From Arthrobacter sp. V1I7 (GTDB taxonomy: Bacteria; Actinomycetota; Actinomycetes; Actinomycetales; Micrococcaceae): a stretch of 64,000 nt of DNA. Each line of letters begins with the position of its first letter. Positions within the stretch are counted from its first letter, which is position 1. Shown piece by piece: positions 9,259-17,763 of the stretch. The position numbers and the translations under genes were made by a program. The DNA lies in contig NZ_JAUSYS010000001.1 in NCBI RefSeq assembly GCF_030817015.1, positions 2,976,001-3,040,000 on the forward strand, written 5' to 3'. The notes under the pieces are model-generated. The model had not been told where the DNA came from. It worked only from the letters and a program-made list of their open reading frames with translations, and ran no database searches.

Positions 9259-10050
9259 TCAGCGCAAGGCCGGTGCCGTCGGTGCGGTTTCCGCGGCGAT
9301 GCGCGTGAGTGCCGCCGCAGAGGCGGTGGTCATCTCCGCAGGAACGCCGAGGTCGGAGGACAGGTAGCTGGCAGTGTCCTGCATTTCCCGGGAGCGCCTC
9401 AGGGCGTGCTTGGCTGTGCCGGTAAGCCACCGGTCGATGACTGCCTGGCCGTCACCGGCCAGCTGCCGGGCAATCTGGGCGCGGATCCAGTCCTCCAGGC
9501 CGGCGGCCCGTCCGGCGGTGACGGCTTCGACAACCACGGAAGCCATGCCTTTCATCAGGACGCTGCGGAGGAGTTTGTGGGCCATCGCTGCCCCGGGTTC
9601 CCCGTCGGCTATCTCGATGTCCGCGCCCAGCGGGGCCAGCAGGTCAGCGACTGCCCGGGATCCCGGGCCGCTGACCATCAGAGGTGTCTTCACACCCTGC
9701 GTGGGCACAGGGCCGAGGATGGCCACATCGACGAACAAGGCCTGGCTGGGCAGCTGACCGAGTTCCCGCATGACGTGCGGTGAGGAGGAGGTGAAGTCTG
9801 CGTAGCAGCTGCCAGCCGGCAGTACCGGCAGACATTCCTGTGCGACGCTGCGGGCGGCGGCGGCTCCGGTGAGGACCAGAACGACGTCGGCGCCGATGCA
9901 GGCTTCGGCTGCGGTTGCCGCACGGGTTACGCCGGCCGGGGTGGAGGGAGCGACGGGATCAAATCCCGTTACGCTGTGGCCTGCGGCGGTGAGGGCGGCC
10001 GCATAGGTGGCTCCGGCCTCACCGAGGCCGATGACGGTGCACGCTGTCAT
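9259..10050 (-). CDS. NAD(P)-dependent beta-hydroxyacid dehydrogenase-like oxidoreductase
   Basis: 263 residues. The N-terminal Rossmann motif VIGLGEAGATYAAAL is followed by VVLVLTGAAAARSV and YADFTSSSPHV. The C-terminal helical part (GAAMAHKLLRSVLMKGMASVV) has the lysine expected at the active site of 6-phosphogluconate/3-hydroxyisobutyrate-type dehydrogenases. It is shorter than the usual 290-300 residues and looks like the branch with a DUF1932 C-terminal domain. It stands 21 bp after the rraA-family gene. Reduction or oxidation of a 2- or 3-hydroxy acid made in the same pathway is plausible. Confidence 0.82.
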   Translation of the reverse strand: MTACTVIGLGEAGATYAAALTAAGHSVTGFDPVAPSTPAGVTRAATAAEACIGADVVLVLTGAAAARSVAQECLPVLPAGSCYADFTSSSPHVMRELGQLPSQALFVDVAILGPVPTQGVKTPLMVSGPGSRAVADLLAPLGADIEIADGEPGAAMAHKLLRSVLMKGMASVVVEAVTAGRAAGLEDWIRAQIARQLAGDGQAVIDRWLTGTAKHALRRSREMQDTASYLSSDLGVPAEMTTASAAALTRIAAETAPTAPALR

Positions 10051-10071
10051 GATTTTTCTGTCTTTCTTACT

Positions 10072-10701
10072 TTAGTGGCGGGCGGCGACGATGGAGCGCC
10101 GGCGGTTGGTTTCGTCGGCGAAGACGGCTTCGGCGGCGTCTGCCACGTTGGCTGCCTGCTCCCTCGGGATGACGACGATGCCGTCGGAGTCTCCGATGAT
10201 GATGTCGCCGGGCAGGACCGGAACTCCGCCGAAGGCGATGGGCGTGCCCAGGCGCGAGGGGCCATTCTTGTAGGGTCCTGCAGGGGTGATGGCGCGGGCG
10301 AATACCGGCATGCCGATTTCGCCGAGGGCTTCGGCGTCGCGGGCCGCCCCGTCCAGAGCGAATCCGGCGATGCCGAGGTTGATCGCCCGTTCTCCGATGA
10401 GTTCCCCGAGCAGGGCCCTGGATTCATCCCCGCCGCCGGCGACGACGACGACGTCTCCCGGGCGGGCGGATTCCAGCGCGCGGTGGATGCCCTGGTTGTC
10501 TCCGGGGCGGGTCCAGACGGTGAAGGCTGGCCCGGAGAAGCGGGCGCCGGGCCAGATGGCCTGGATGGCTGAGTCGGCGACTCCCAGGCGGTCCATGGCG
10601 TCGCCGATGTTGGCGGCGGGCAGTTTGGCGAGTCGGTCGATCACGTCCTGCTCAGGGCGGGGGAAATCGGGGTCGAAGGCTTCAAGGACGGGAGTTGTCA
10701 T
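10072..10701 (-). CDS. RraA-family protein, probable 4-hydroxy-4-methyl-2-oxoglutarate/oxaloacetate-type aldolase
   Basis: 209 residues. Members cleave 4-hydroxy-4-carboxy-2-oxoacids with a divalent metal; others are RNase E inhibitors. Visible are LPAANIGDAMDRLG near the N-terminus, the GGGDESRALLGELIGERA loop, GFALDGAARD with the conserved Gly-x-x-Asp-Gly-x-x-Arg-Asp pattern, and GDIIIGDSDGIVVIPRE. In this context (carboxylate transporters, dehydrogenase, IclR) the aldolase role fits far better than RNase regulation. The start ATG follows a GAAGAA sequence. It lies 36 bp downstream of tctC in the same transcript direction. Confidence 0.85.
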   Translation of the reverse strand: MTTPVLEAFDPDFPRPEQDVIDRLAKLPAANIGDAMDRLGVADSAIQAIWPGARFSGPAFTVWTRPGDNQGIHRALESARPGDVVVVAGGGDESRALLGELIGERAINLGIAGFALDGAARDAEALGEIGMPVFARAITPAGPYKNGPSRLGTPIAFGGVPVLPGDIIIGDSDGIVVIPREQAANVADAAEAVFADETNRRRSIVAARH

Positions 10702-10737
10702 GGTGGATTCTTCCGTGAGTGGCGTTTGGCGGGAGGA

Positions 10738-11746
10738 TTAGTCTTTTTTCTGGACCAGCGGGAGGACCTTCTTGAAGTCCTCTTCCTGTCCGGCCCAGAA
10801 CTGCTCGTAGTCAGCGCCGTTGAGGTAGCTGGTCTGCAGGCCGAGGTCGTTCATCTTCTGCACCACGGTCGGGTCCTCGATGGCCTTCTGAAGGGCAGCT
10901 TCGAGCTTCTTGGCTACGGCATCGGGCAGTCCGGCCGGTGCGGAGTAGCCGCGGGCGGTTCCCGCTTCAACCTCGTAGCCGGATTCCTTGAACGTAGGGA
11001 CGTCCGGCAGCGAGGGTGAGCGTTCGGCGGTCATGATGCCCAGGACGCGGGCCTTGCCCTGTTTGGTCAGGTCGTTCACGTCGCTGACGTTCGCGACGAG
11101 GATGTCCACGTGCTTGCCCAGGAACGCGGTTGTGGCCTGCGAGGCGCCTTCGGAGAAGTGCACCGGGGCGAACTCGGCGCCGGTGGTTTCCTGGATCTGG
11201 GCCAGGGCGAAGTGTTCACCGGTCTGCAGGCCGGTGGTGCTGGCGGTCATCGACTTCGGGCTGGCCTTGGCGGCGTCCAGGAGGTCCTTCAGCGTCTTGT
11301 AGGGGCTGTCGGACTGCACGGCGATGACGGCGGGGTCGATGACCTGCCGGCCGAGGGGCTGGAAGCTGCTGCGGGTGTATTTGGCGCCGCGGGAGGGATC
11401 CAGCGGTGAGACAACCACGGACGGGGAGCCTGTCGCGCCGATGGTGTAGCCGTCGGGCTTGGCGCTGGTGAGCTGGGTGTAGCGCGATCTGTCCGCCGGC
11501 GCCGGGCTTGTTGATGACCTCGACGTTGGTGCCGAGTTCTTTTTCCAGGATCGGCTGGACGAGGCGGGCTGCGGTGTCGACTGCTCCGCCGGAGGAGAAG
11601 GCCACGACAAGATCAATGGACTTGCCCTTTTTCGGGAAGTCGTCCCCGGCGGCGGCGGGGGTGGCGCCGGGGGTGGCGCCGCAGCCGGTGACGGCGATGA
11701 GGGTTGCTGCTGCGAAGGCGGCGGCGATGCGGGTGCGGGTGATCAT
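10738..11746 (-). CDS. tctC: tripartite tricarboxylate transporter solute-binding lipoprotein (TctC/Bug), broken by a one-base frameshift
   Basis: Extracytoplasmic receptor of a TctABC system. The first part reads a signal peptide with lipobox ending at Cys22 (LIAVTGC) and the early strand IDLVVAFSSGGAVDTAAR. After INKPGAGGQI the frame is lost and the rest (YTQLTSAKPDGYTIG onward, to the end) continues in the next frame. The shift lies in the plus-strand GCGCG at 11482-11486; one base fewer gives about 335 residues, the normal family length, and the expected join PGAGGQIGYTQLTSAKPDG. The gene is first after tctA in the operon and otherwise shows no decay, so a sequencing error or recent mutation is likely. 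Confidence 0.85.
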
Positions 11747-11815
11747 GGTTCTTCTCCTTTGAAGGGGGGCGTGTCTGGGTGTGCTTGTGGAATGCCGGTG
11801 GGCGGGAGGGGTGGT

Positions 11816-13318
11816 TTAGGTTTCGGGGTCTTCGTTCAATGCCTTGGGCTTACGGAGCTTGAGCAGCGGGCTGAAGACGATCAGCATTCCGAGGCCGATC
11901 AGGACTGTGGAGATGGGGCGGTTGACGAAGATGCCGAAGTCGCCCTGGGAGATTTCGAGGGATTCGCGCAGTGATCGTTCCATCAGCGGTCCGAGCACCA
12001 GGGTCAGCACCATCGGGGCGAGAGGAATGTCCAGGTGCCGCAAGGCGAGCCCGAGGAGTCCGAAGCCGATCATGACGAACACATCGAAGACGCTGAAGTT
12101 GATGGTGTAGGCGCCGATGACCATGAAGAGCAGGATCAGTGCGGTCAGGATCGACGACGGTACGCGGAGGATGGAGGTCCAGAGGCCCACTAGCGGGACG
12201 TTCAGCAGCAGCAGGATCAGGTTGCCGATAAAGAGGCTGGCGATGATCGCCCAGGCGATGTCCGAGTTTTCCGTGAACAGGGTCGGGCCTGGGGTGAGGC
12301 CCTGCTGGAGGAAGGCTCCCATCAGGACGGCGATCGTTGGGGAAGCCGGGATGCCGAGCGTGAACAGGGGGATCAGTGCGGCGTTCGCGTGGGAGTTGTT
12401 GGCCGTCTCAGGGCCTGCAACGCCCTCGATAGCGCCCTTACCGAGTTCATTGCGGTGGCGGGAGAACTTCTTCTCGGCGCCGTACGCCAGCAAAGAGGAT
12501 ACCGAACCGGTCATGCCGGGGATAAGGCCAAGACCGAAGCCGATGCCGGTACCGCGGGCCATGGCCGGAGCGCTCCGGCGCCATTCCTTGCCCGTGGGCA
12601 GCAGCGAACGAAGGCCAGGAGCGTGAATCTTGGGAGTCTCAGTCCCTTTTCGGTACGAAAGCAGCTCCGAGAGTCCGAAGACACCAACGATCACAGCGAC
12701 GAAGCTGACACCATCCAGGAGCCGGTCCATCCCGAAAGTAAAGCGCGGGGCGCCAGCAACGGGGTCGATGCCGACCATGGAAATCAGCAGGCCCAGGGCG
12801 CCGGAGATAACGGCCTTGACCATCGATTTGCCCGCCAGGGCGACCAGCAGGGAGATGCCCACCACCATCAGGGCGAAGAATTCAGGTGGTCCGACGAGCA
12901 GACCCAGCTCACCGAGCGGTTTGGCGGCTGCAACCAGACCGATTGTCGCTACCGTCCCCCCGACAAAGGACCCGACGGCGGCAATGGTCAATGCCGCCCC
13001 CGCTTTGCCCATCTTCGTCATGGCGTAGCCGTCGATGGTGGTGATCGCCGATGCCGCTTCACCGGGGGTGTTCAGCAGGACGCTGGTGATCGTTCCCCCG
13101 TAGGCGGTGCCGTAGAAGATGGCGCACAGCATGATGATCGCGCCGGTCGCGTCCAGATTCAGCGTCAGGGGAATCAGAAGGGCCACACCGGCGACAGGGC
13201 CGATGCCGGGAAGGACGCCAATGATCGTGCCCAAGAGGCAGCCAACAAAGGCGAACAGGAGGTTCTGCCAGGTCATGGCGGCGGCGAAACCGCCGAGCAG
13301 GTCATTGAAAATATCCAC
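11816..13318 (-). CDS. tctA: tripartite tricarboxylate transporter large permease TctA
   Basis: 500 residues with about 11-12 membrane segments. The two TctA repeats are visible: GTIIGVLPGIGPVAGVALL near residue 32 with YGTAYGGTITSVLLNTPG after it, and the second half copy GFGLGLIPGMTGSVSSLLAY followed by FTLGIPASPTIAVLMGAF. Substrates of the family include citrate and other di- and tricarboxylates and aromatic acids. It lies 2 bp from tctB upstream and 69 bp from tctC downstream, so the three subunits are encoded in the order B-A-C. Confidence 0.93.
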   Translation of the reverse strand: MDIFNDLLGGFAAAMTWQNLLFAFVGCLLGTIIGVLPGIGPVAGVALLIPLTLNLDATGAIIMLCAIFYGTAYGGTITSVLLNTPGEAASAITTIDGYAMTKMGKAGAALTIAAVGSFVGGTVATIGLVAAAKPLGELGLLVGPPEFFALMVVGISLLVALAGKSMVKAVISGALGLLISMVGIDPVAGAPRFTFGMDRLLDGVSFVAVIVGVFGLSELLSYRKGTETPKIHAPGLRSLLPTGKEWRRSAPAMARGTGIGFGLGLIPGMTGSVSSLLAYGAEKKFSRHRNELGKGAIEGVAGPETANNSHANAALIPLFTLGIPASPTIAVLMGAFLQQGLTPGPTLFTENSDIAWAIIASLFIGNLILLLLNVPLVGLWTSILRVPSSILTALILLFMVIGAYTINFSVFDVFVMIGFGLLGLALRHLDIPLAPMVLTLVLGPLMERSLRESLEISQGDFGIFVNRPISTVLIGLGMLIVFSPLLKLRKPKALNEDPET

Positions 13319-13320
13319 GT

Positions 13321-13824
13321 CTAGAATCCGATCGTGTTCAGCAAGGGGAAGGCAGACACCGGCAGCGAAACGTTCAGGCCGTAGTTGAAGGCATAGAACG
13401 CGCCGACGCTTCCGGCCAGGGCGATGATCAGCGAGGAGATCCAGGTTCTCCCGCCGCGCAGCTTCAGGTGGTACATGAGGAACAGGAACATGCTCAGCTG
13501 AAAGCCGAGCAGGTCCATAACGGCCGCAAGGACGGCCAAACTCACTACGACGGCGATCACGAGGCCGCGGTCAGCGCCCTCGGCTGCCTCGCTGGGCCGC
13601 CGCAGCTCCTGAATGAGCCAGATGATGGACATCGAGACCAGGACTCCGCCCATGGCGAACGGGAACAGCCCGGGCCCGGGGCCCAGCGACGTCCACAGTC
13701 CCAGCTCGATCGAACTGATCAGCACGTATGTGCCCACGGCCACGAACGCACCGATACCCACAAGTACCGACGGAGCGACACGGGCCGTGCGGTCGGGGCT
13801 TGTCATTACTGACTCCGTTGTCAT
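13321..13824 (-). CDS. tctB: tripartite tricarboxylate transporter small membrane subunit TctB
   Basis: 167 residues with four hydrophobic segments, at about 20-38, 50-70, 88-123 (two joined) and 134-152, typical of TctB. Start ATG has a good ribosome-binding site (AAGGAAAC). It is the first gene of the eight-gene minus-strand set and is preceded by a -35/-10 pair and flanked by IclR-type sites, so it should be the control point for the cluster. Confidence 0.85.
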   Translation of the reverse strand: MTTESVMTSPDRTARVAPSVLVGIGAFVAVGTYVLISSIELGLWTSLGPGPGLFPFAMGGVLVSMSIIWLIQELRRPSEAAEGADRGLVIAVVVSLAVLAAVMDLLGFQLSMFLFLMYHLKLRGGRTWISSLIIALAGSVGAFYAFNYGLNVSLPVSAFPLLNTIGF

Positions 13825-13850
13825 TGTTTCCTTCTTAAGTTCTGTAGGCC

Positions 13851-13869
13851 TTCATTTCATAGAATGAAA
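13851..13869. promoter_or_regulatory. probable IclR operator, proximal to tctB
   Basis: TTCATT-six bases-AATGAA is an inverted repeat, and the right part CATAGAATGAAA (13858-13869) is repeated exactly 74 bp away at 13932. It lies downstream of the predicted tctB -10, where binding would repress. IclR regulators usually bind such short AT-rich palindromes in the shared intergenic region. Confidence 0.55.
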
Positions 13870-13888
13870 GATTATTGCGTCTGAAGAA

Positions 13889-13917
13889 ATAGTGACAGGA
13901 GACACAAACTCTGTCAA
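13889..13917 (-). promoter_or_regulatory. predicted promoter of the tct operon
   Basis: A consensus -35 TTGACA (plus-strand TGTCAA at 13912-13917) is followed after exactly 17 bases by CACTAT as a weak -10 (13889-13894). A strong -35 with a poor -10 suits an activated or regulated promoter. Transcription would begin about 50 bases before the tctB start. Confidence 0.5.
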
Positions 13918-13931
13918 GCGCAATGAAGTTA

Positions 13932-13943
13932 CATAGAATGAAA
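13932..13943. promoter_or_regulatory. second IclR-type site, overlapping the iclR start region
   Basis: CATAGAATGAAA, identical to the copy at 13858-13869. It ends two bases before the iclR ATG, so occupancy would block iclR translation or transcription (autoregulation), and it lies about 15 bp upstream of the tctB -35, a position suited to activation. Confidence 0.5.
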
Positions 13944-13945
13944 AT

Positions 13946-14755
13946 ATGACGGTGACATCGACGCACTCAGCCAGCTCTGCCGAGAGCGGCCCGAAGGCCG
14001 GCAACATGCGCTCCCTGTCCAGGGCGATGGAGGTCTTTGCCGAACTCCAGCGCGCGGAGCGGCCCCAGCGGCTCAGCGACCTGGCCAGGACCTGCGGCAT
14101 GAGCCTGCCGACCACGCTGCGGATCCTGCGGGTCCTGCAGGACTTCGGCATGGTCAGCCAGACCGACAAGTCCTACCGGATCGGGCCCGCGGTCCTGCCG
14201 GCGGCACGAAGCTATCTGGAGAACGACCCCCTCGTTGTTGCCGCCCGGCCGATACTTCAACAGGTCGCAGCCCAGACAGGGCTGACGGCATCGCTTTATA
14301 CGAGACTCGGCTTCGAAAGAATCCTGGTCGCACGCGTCGACGGCGACTCGCCCCTACGGTATGACCTGCCACTGGGCAAGCGGCTCCCCCTTACAGTCGG
14401 GGCGGCAGGCAAAATCCTGCTGGCGTCAGCCTCCTCAGCCCCCGGGGAAGAACTGCAGCAGGTTGTAGCTGCCGCCATTGCTGCGGGCCACGAAGAGCCC
14501 ACGTTTACGGTCGAGGAACTCCGCGCACGCCTGCCCGAACCCGGGGTCGACTATGCCTACTCGGCGGACGAGCGCGCCACAGGCGTGCTCTCGGTCGCCG
14601 TTGCTGTCCCCAACAAGGCGGGTCGGCCCAGCGAATCCATCGCTCTGACCAGCCCCGTGGAGACCGCCACCGAAGCCGGGCTCAAGGCCGGCATTCCGGA
14701 ACTCCGGCGTGCCGCCGGCCGGCTCTCGGAGCTCCTGACGGGCACTGTCTACTAG
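13946..14755 (+). CDS. IclR-family transcriptional regulator
   Basis: 269 residues. The N-terminal winged helix-turn-helix covers about residues 27-85 (SLSRAMEVFAELQRAERPQR, LSDLARTCGMSLPTTLRILR), followed by the IclR effector-binding domain (ILQQVAAQTGLTASLYTRLG, LTVGAAGKILLASAS). It is divergent from tctB with 121 bp between, the usual arrangement for a regulator of the neighbouring operon. There is no clear Shine-Dalgarno before the ATG; the bases there are part of a repeated operator-like motif. The effector is probably the transported carboxylate or a breakdown product, which is inference. Confidence 0.9.
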   Translation: MTVTSTHSASSAESGPKAGNMRSLSRAMEVFAELQRAERPQRLSDLARTCGMSLPTTLRILRVLQDFGMVSQTDKSYRIGPAVLPAARSYLENDPLVVAARPILQQVAAQTGLTASLYTRLGFERILVARVDGDSPLRYDLPLGKRLPLTVGAAGKILLASASSAPGEELQQVVAAAIAAGHEEPTFTVEELRARLPEPGVDYAYSADERATGVLSVAVAVPNKAGRPSESIALTSPVETATEAGLKAGIPELRRAAGRLSELLTGTVY

Positions 14756-14890
14756 TCCGGGTTCGCCGCACCGAGCAGTGCGACTGACCGACGCGCCGTG
14801 CGTCAGGGTCCCGGCAAGCGGCCGCAACAGAGGTTACGAGGCCGGGATGCCGATGATCGACATGTTTGACAGACACTCGGAGGCGTGCGA

Positions 14891-15915
14891 GCACGCGGAA
14901 GATCGCCCCCGCGGTTGCCGCCGGCTGCACCATGGTCCTCAAACCCGCCAAGCTCATCCCGCTCACATCGCAACTTTTCGCCGCCGTCATGCAGGAAGCG
15001 GGCCTCCCCGCCGGGGTCCTGAATGTTATCGCTTCCACATCAGCCGGTGCTACCACGGGACCGCTGATCAAGGATTCCCGGCTTCGAAAGCTTTCCTTCA
15101 CCGGGTCCACCGAGGTAGGCCGGCGGCTGCTGGCGGACGCGTCGGAGACGGTGCTGCGGACCTCGATGGAGCTCGGCGGGAACGCCCCGTTCGAGGGTGT
15201 TCGAGGATGCCGACGTTGACGCCGCGGTCGCGGGGCGATGCTGGCAAAGCCGTGGAACATGGACGAGGCCTGCACCGCGGCGAACAGGTTCATTGTGCAC
15301 GAGTCCGTCGCGGACGAGTTCGCGGCAAAGTTCGCGACGAAGTTGGCGGATATGATCACCGCCCGCGGCAGCGAACCGGAGTCCAAGGTGGGTCCGCTGA
15401 TCGACGCCAAAAGCCGGGACAAGGTGCACGAACTTGTCAGTGATGCCGTGGCATCCGGGGCTGTGGCCGTGGCCGGCGGCGGGCCGGTGGATGGGCCGGG
15501 GTACATCTACCAGCCCACCATCCTCATAGGCGTCACCGAGGGCACCCGGATCCTGTCCGAGGAAATCTTCGGGCCCGTCGCGCCGATCATCACCGTCACC
15601 AGCGAGGACGATGCCGTGCGGCTGGCCAACAACACCGAATACGGCCTGGTCGCCTACGTCTTCACGAAGGACCTGAACCGCGGCATCCGGATGGGCGAAC
15701 GCCTCGAAACCGGCATGCTCGGCCTGAACGCCGGAGTCATCTCCAACGCCGCGGCCCCCTTCGGCGGCGTCAAGCAGTCCGGCCTCGGCCGCGAAGGCGG
15801 CCTCGAAGGCATCGAGGAATACCTCTACACCCACTACATCGGCATCGCCGACCCCTACGCCGTACATCTAACCTGCGCCGCGAAGCCACATACACAAGGC
15901 AGCGGCAGGGCGTGA
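14891..15915 (+). pseudogene. NAD(P)-dependent aldehyde (succinate-semialdehyde-type) dehydrogenase remnant
   Basis: Recognisable ALDH sequence begins abruptly at about codon 150 of a normal protein (RKIAPAVAAGCTMVLKPAKL), so the N-terminal third is missing. ELGGNAPF is followed by an extra base near 15195 and a compensating lost base near 15233, so about 13 codons are garbled before the frame returns at MLAKPWNMDEACTAANRF, which still holds the catalytic cysteine. The rest is intact up to EYLYTHYIGIADPYA, after which the normal stop is lost and 16 unrelated residues follow. With both ends abnormal, this is a decayed copy. It follows iclR and may once have served the same pathway. Confidence 0.85.
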
Positions 15916-16227
15916 CTAAGTCAAGCATGCGGTGCGGATTTCGAACGCCGGCTATAGAGAGCATGGCCACTATTGGGTACGCCGCGGTCAAAGGTGTCTG
16001 ACGGGGCCTCGAAGAGGCCTGCCAGACAGTGCAACTGACGGGGCTTCTATTCCGATTGCCTTTGGGTCGCGGGACCACGTGGCACTTCGGCGGTAGTCGA
16101 CGCGAACCCTGCGAACCGCCGCGCCGGTCCCCTCAATGATTGGGAAGAAAGATTCAAGCTCCGCTGAGGGCCTGTGCAATGGAGTAACGGGAGTGATGCT
16201 TGCCGCAAGGTGGCGTAGCCTGATTTT
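15916..16227. other. 312-bp gene-free stretch between ALDH remnant and moaA
   Basis: No full gene is seen on either strand. An ATG at 15963 opens MATIGYAAVKGV and then a stop; the first nine residues look like the start of a serine recombinase (typical MATIGYARVS). The remainder shows no repeat or hairpin I can support. It marks the likely edge of the inserted accessory block, just before the conserved moaA. Confidence 0.5.
15963..15998 (+). other. possible N-terminal stub of a serine recombinase
   Basis: Eleven codons reading MATIGYAAVKG before Val and TGA. Resolvase/invertase proteins commonly begin MATIGYARVST with the catalytic Ser following. The match is short and could be chance; it lacks the catalytic residue. 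Confidence 0.25.
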
Positions 16228-17382
16228 ATGAGTGTTCAGCTTGGCATGCCCCAGCCCCGTGGAGGAACCGGCTCCACCGGTGACGGTTCCGGCGCGGGCT
16301 CGACCGGAACTCCGCCGCTGCCCGGCCGCCCGGCCGGGATGCCCGCCGGACTCGTGGACCGGTACGGCCGCCGCGCCACCGACATGCGCCTGTCGCTGAC
16401 CGACAAGTGCAATCTGCGCTGCACCTACTGCATGCCCGCCGAGGGCCTGGAGTGGCTGGCGAAGCAGGCCGTCATGTCCGCGGCGGAAATTATCCGGATC
16501 GTGCACATTGGGGTCGATCAGCTGGGGGTGCGTGAACTCCGGCTGACCGGTGGCGAACCGCTGGTCCGGGCCGATCTGCTGGACATCATTTCCGCGCTCC
16601 GCCAGGCCCACCCGGAACTCCCGATCTCCATGACCACCAACGCCGTCGGCCTGGACAAGAAGGCAGCCGGGCTCAAGGCCGCCGGGCTATCGCGGATCAA
16701 CGTTTCGCTTGATTCCCTGCATGAGGAAACCTTCGCCAAGCTCACGCGCCGCCCCTTCCTGGACAAGGTCCTCGCCGGCGTGGACGCTGCGTGGTCCGCC
16801 GGGCTGGGTCCCGTCAAGCTCAACGCGGTGCTGATGCGCGGCATCAACGATGCCGAGTCCCCCGCACTGCTGGCCTGGGCCCTGGGCCGCGGCTACGAGC
16901 TGCGCTTCATTGAACAGATGCCGCTCGACGCCGACCACGGCTGGACGCGCCGGAACATGATCACCGCCGCGGAAATCCGCGAGCTGCTCTCCGTCGACTA
17001 CGTGCTCAGCGCCGATCCGCGGGACCGCGACGGCGCCCCGGCGGAGCGCTTCGAGGTCCGGGCACGGGTGCCCGGCACCGCCGGCGCCACCGGGCCGGTA
17101 CTGGGAACCGTGGGAATCATCGCCTCCGTCACGGAGCCGTTCTGTTCAGACTGCCGCCGGACCCGGATCACGGCCGAAGGCAAGATCATGAGCTGCCTGT
17201 TCTCCCGCGAAGAGGTGGATCTGCTGGGACTGTTGCGCGAAGGCGCCAGCGACGAACAGCTGGCCGAACGCTGGCAGGACGCCATGTGGATCAAGCCCAA
17301 GGCCCACGGCATGGACCATGTGGGGCTGGACGCCCCGGACTTTGTCCAGCCGGACCGCAGCATGAGCGCCATCGGAGGCTGA
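16228..17382 (+). CDS. moaA: GTP 3',8-cyclase MoaA
   Basis: Radical SAM enzyme for the first step of molybdenum cofactor synthesis. 384 residues; the SAM-cluster cysteines are Cys61, Cys65 and Cys68 (CNLRCTYC). The glycine-rich LTGGEPLVR follows, then the C-terminal second cluster region FCSDCRRTRITAEGKIMSC and the conserved Gly-Gly end (SAIGG). An N-terminal extension of about 40 residues rich in Gly, Pro and Ser precedes GLVDRYGRRATDMRLSLTDK, where homology normally starts, so a later start cannot be excluded. It is 8 bp upstream of moaD on the plus strand and 13 kb from the other cofactor genes. Confidence 0.95.
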   Translation: MSVQLGMPQPRGGTGSTGDGSGAGSTGTPPLPGRPAGMPAGLVDRYGRRATDMRLSLTDKCNLRCTYCMPAEGLEWLAKQAVMSAAEIIRIVHIGVDQLGVRELRLTGGEPLVRADLLDIISALRQAHPELPISMTTNAVGLDKKAAGLKAAGLSRINVSLDSLHEETFAKLTRRPFLDKVLAGVDAAWSAGLGPVKLNAVLMRGINDAESPALLAWALGRGYELRFIEQMPLDADHGWTRRNMITAAEIRELLSVDYVLSADPRDRDGAPAERFEVRARVPGTAGATGPVLGTVGIIASVTEPFCSDCRRTRITAEGKIMSCLFSREEVDLLGLLREGASDEQLAERWQDAMWIKPKAHGMDHVGLDAPDFVQPDRSMSAIGG

Positions 17383-17390
17383 GTAACCCC

Positions 17391-17657
17391 ATGAATGTAC
17401 GTTACTTCGCTGCCGCGCGCGCTGCCGCCGGCGTGGAAGAGGAACGCTTTGAGCTGTCCGACGGCGACACCCTTGCGTCGCTGCTCGAGGCGATCCTCGC
17501 CGTCGAGCGTCCGGATCCGCCCGCGGGGACGCCGCCGCTGGCGCGCATCCTGTCCCGCTCCAGCTTCCTGCTCAACGAGGTTGCCGTGCGGGACCGTAGT
17601 GCGGCGCTGAAGTCGGCCGACGTCGTGGACGTGCTGCCGCCCTTCGCCGGCGGCTAG
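17391..17657 (+). CDS. moaD: molybdopterin synthase sulfur-carrier subunit MoaD
   Basis: 88 residues, starting MNVRYFAAARAAAGVEEE, with a beta-grasp ubiquitin-like pattern. It includes SSFLLNEVAVRDRSAALKSADVVDVLPPFAGG. The terminal Gly-Gly is the residue pair that is adenylylated and thiocarboxylated before sulfur is passed to cPMP in complex with MoaE. It starts 8 bp after moaA and is certainly co-transcribed with it. Confidence 0.95.
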   Translation: MNVRYFAAARAAAGVEEERFELSDGDTLASLLEAILAVERPDPPAGTPPLARILSRSSFLLNEVAVRDRSAALKSADVVDVLPPFAGG

Positions 17658-17763
17658 CCTCCTCCGGCACCCACCTTTTCGGGGCTAGCGTGCGGGCCCC
17701 TGCCCGGCCTAGCGTGGTTAAATCCCGGCAGCGACGGGACAACAGCCAAGAGGAGTGAGTGCG

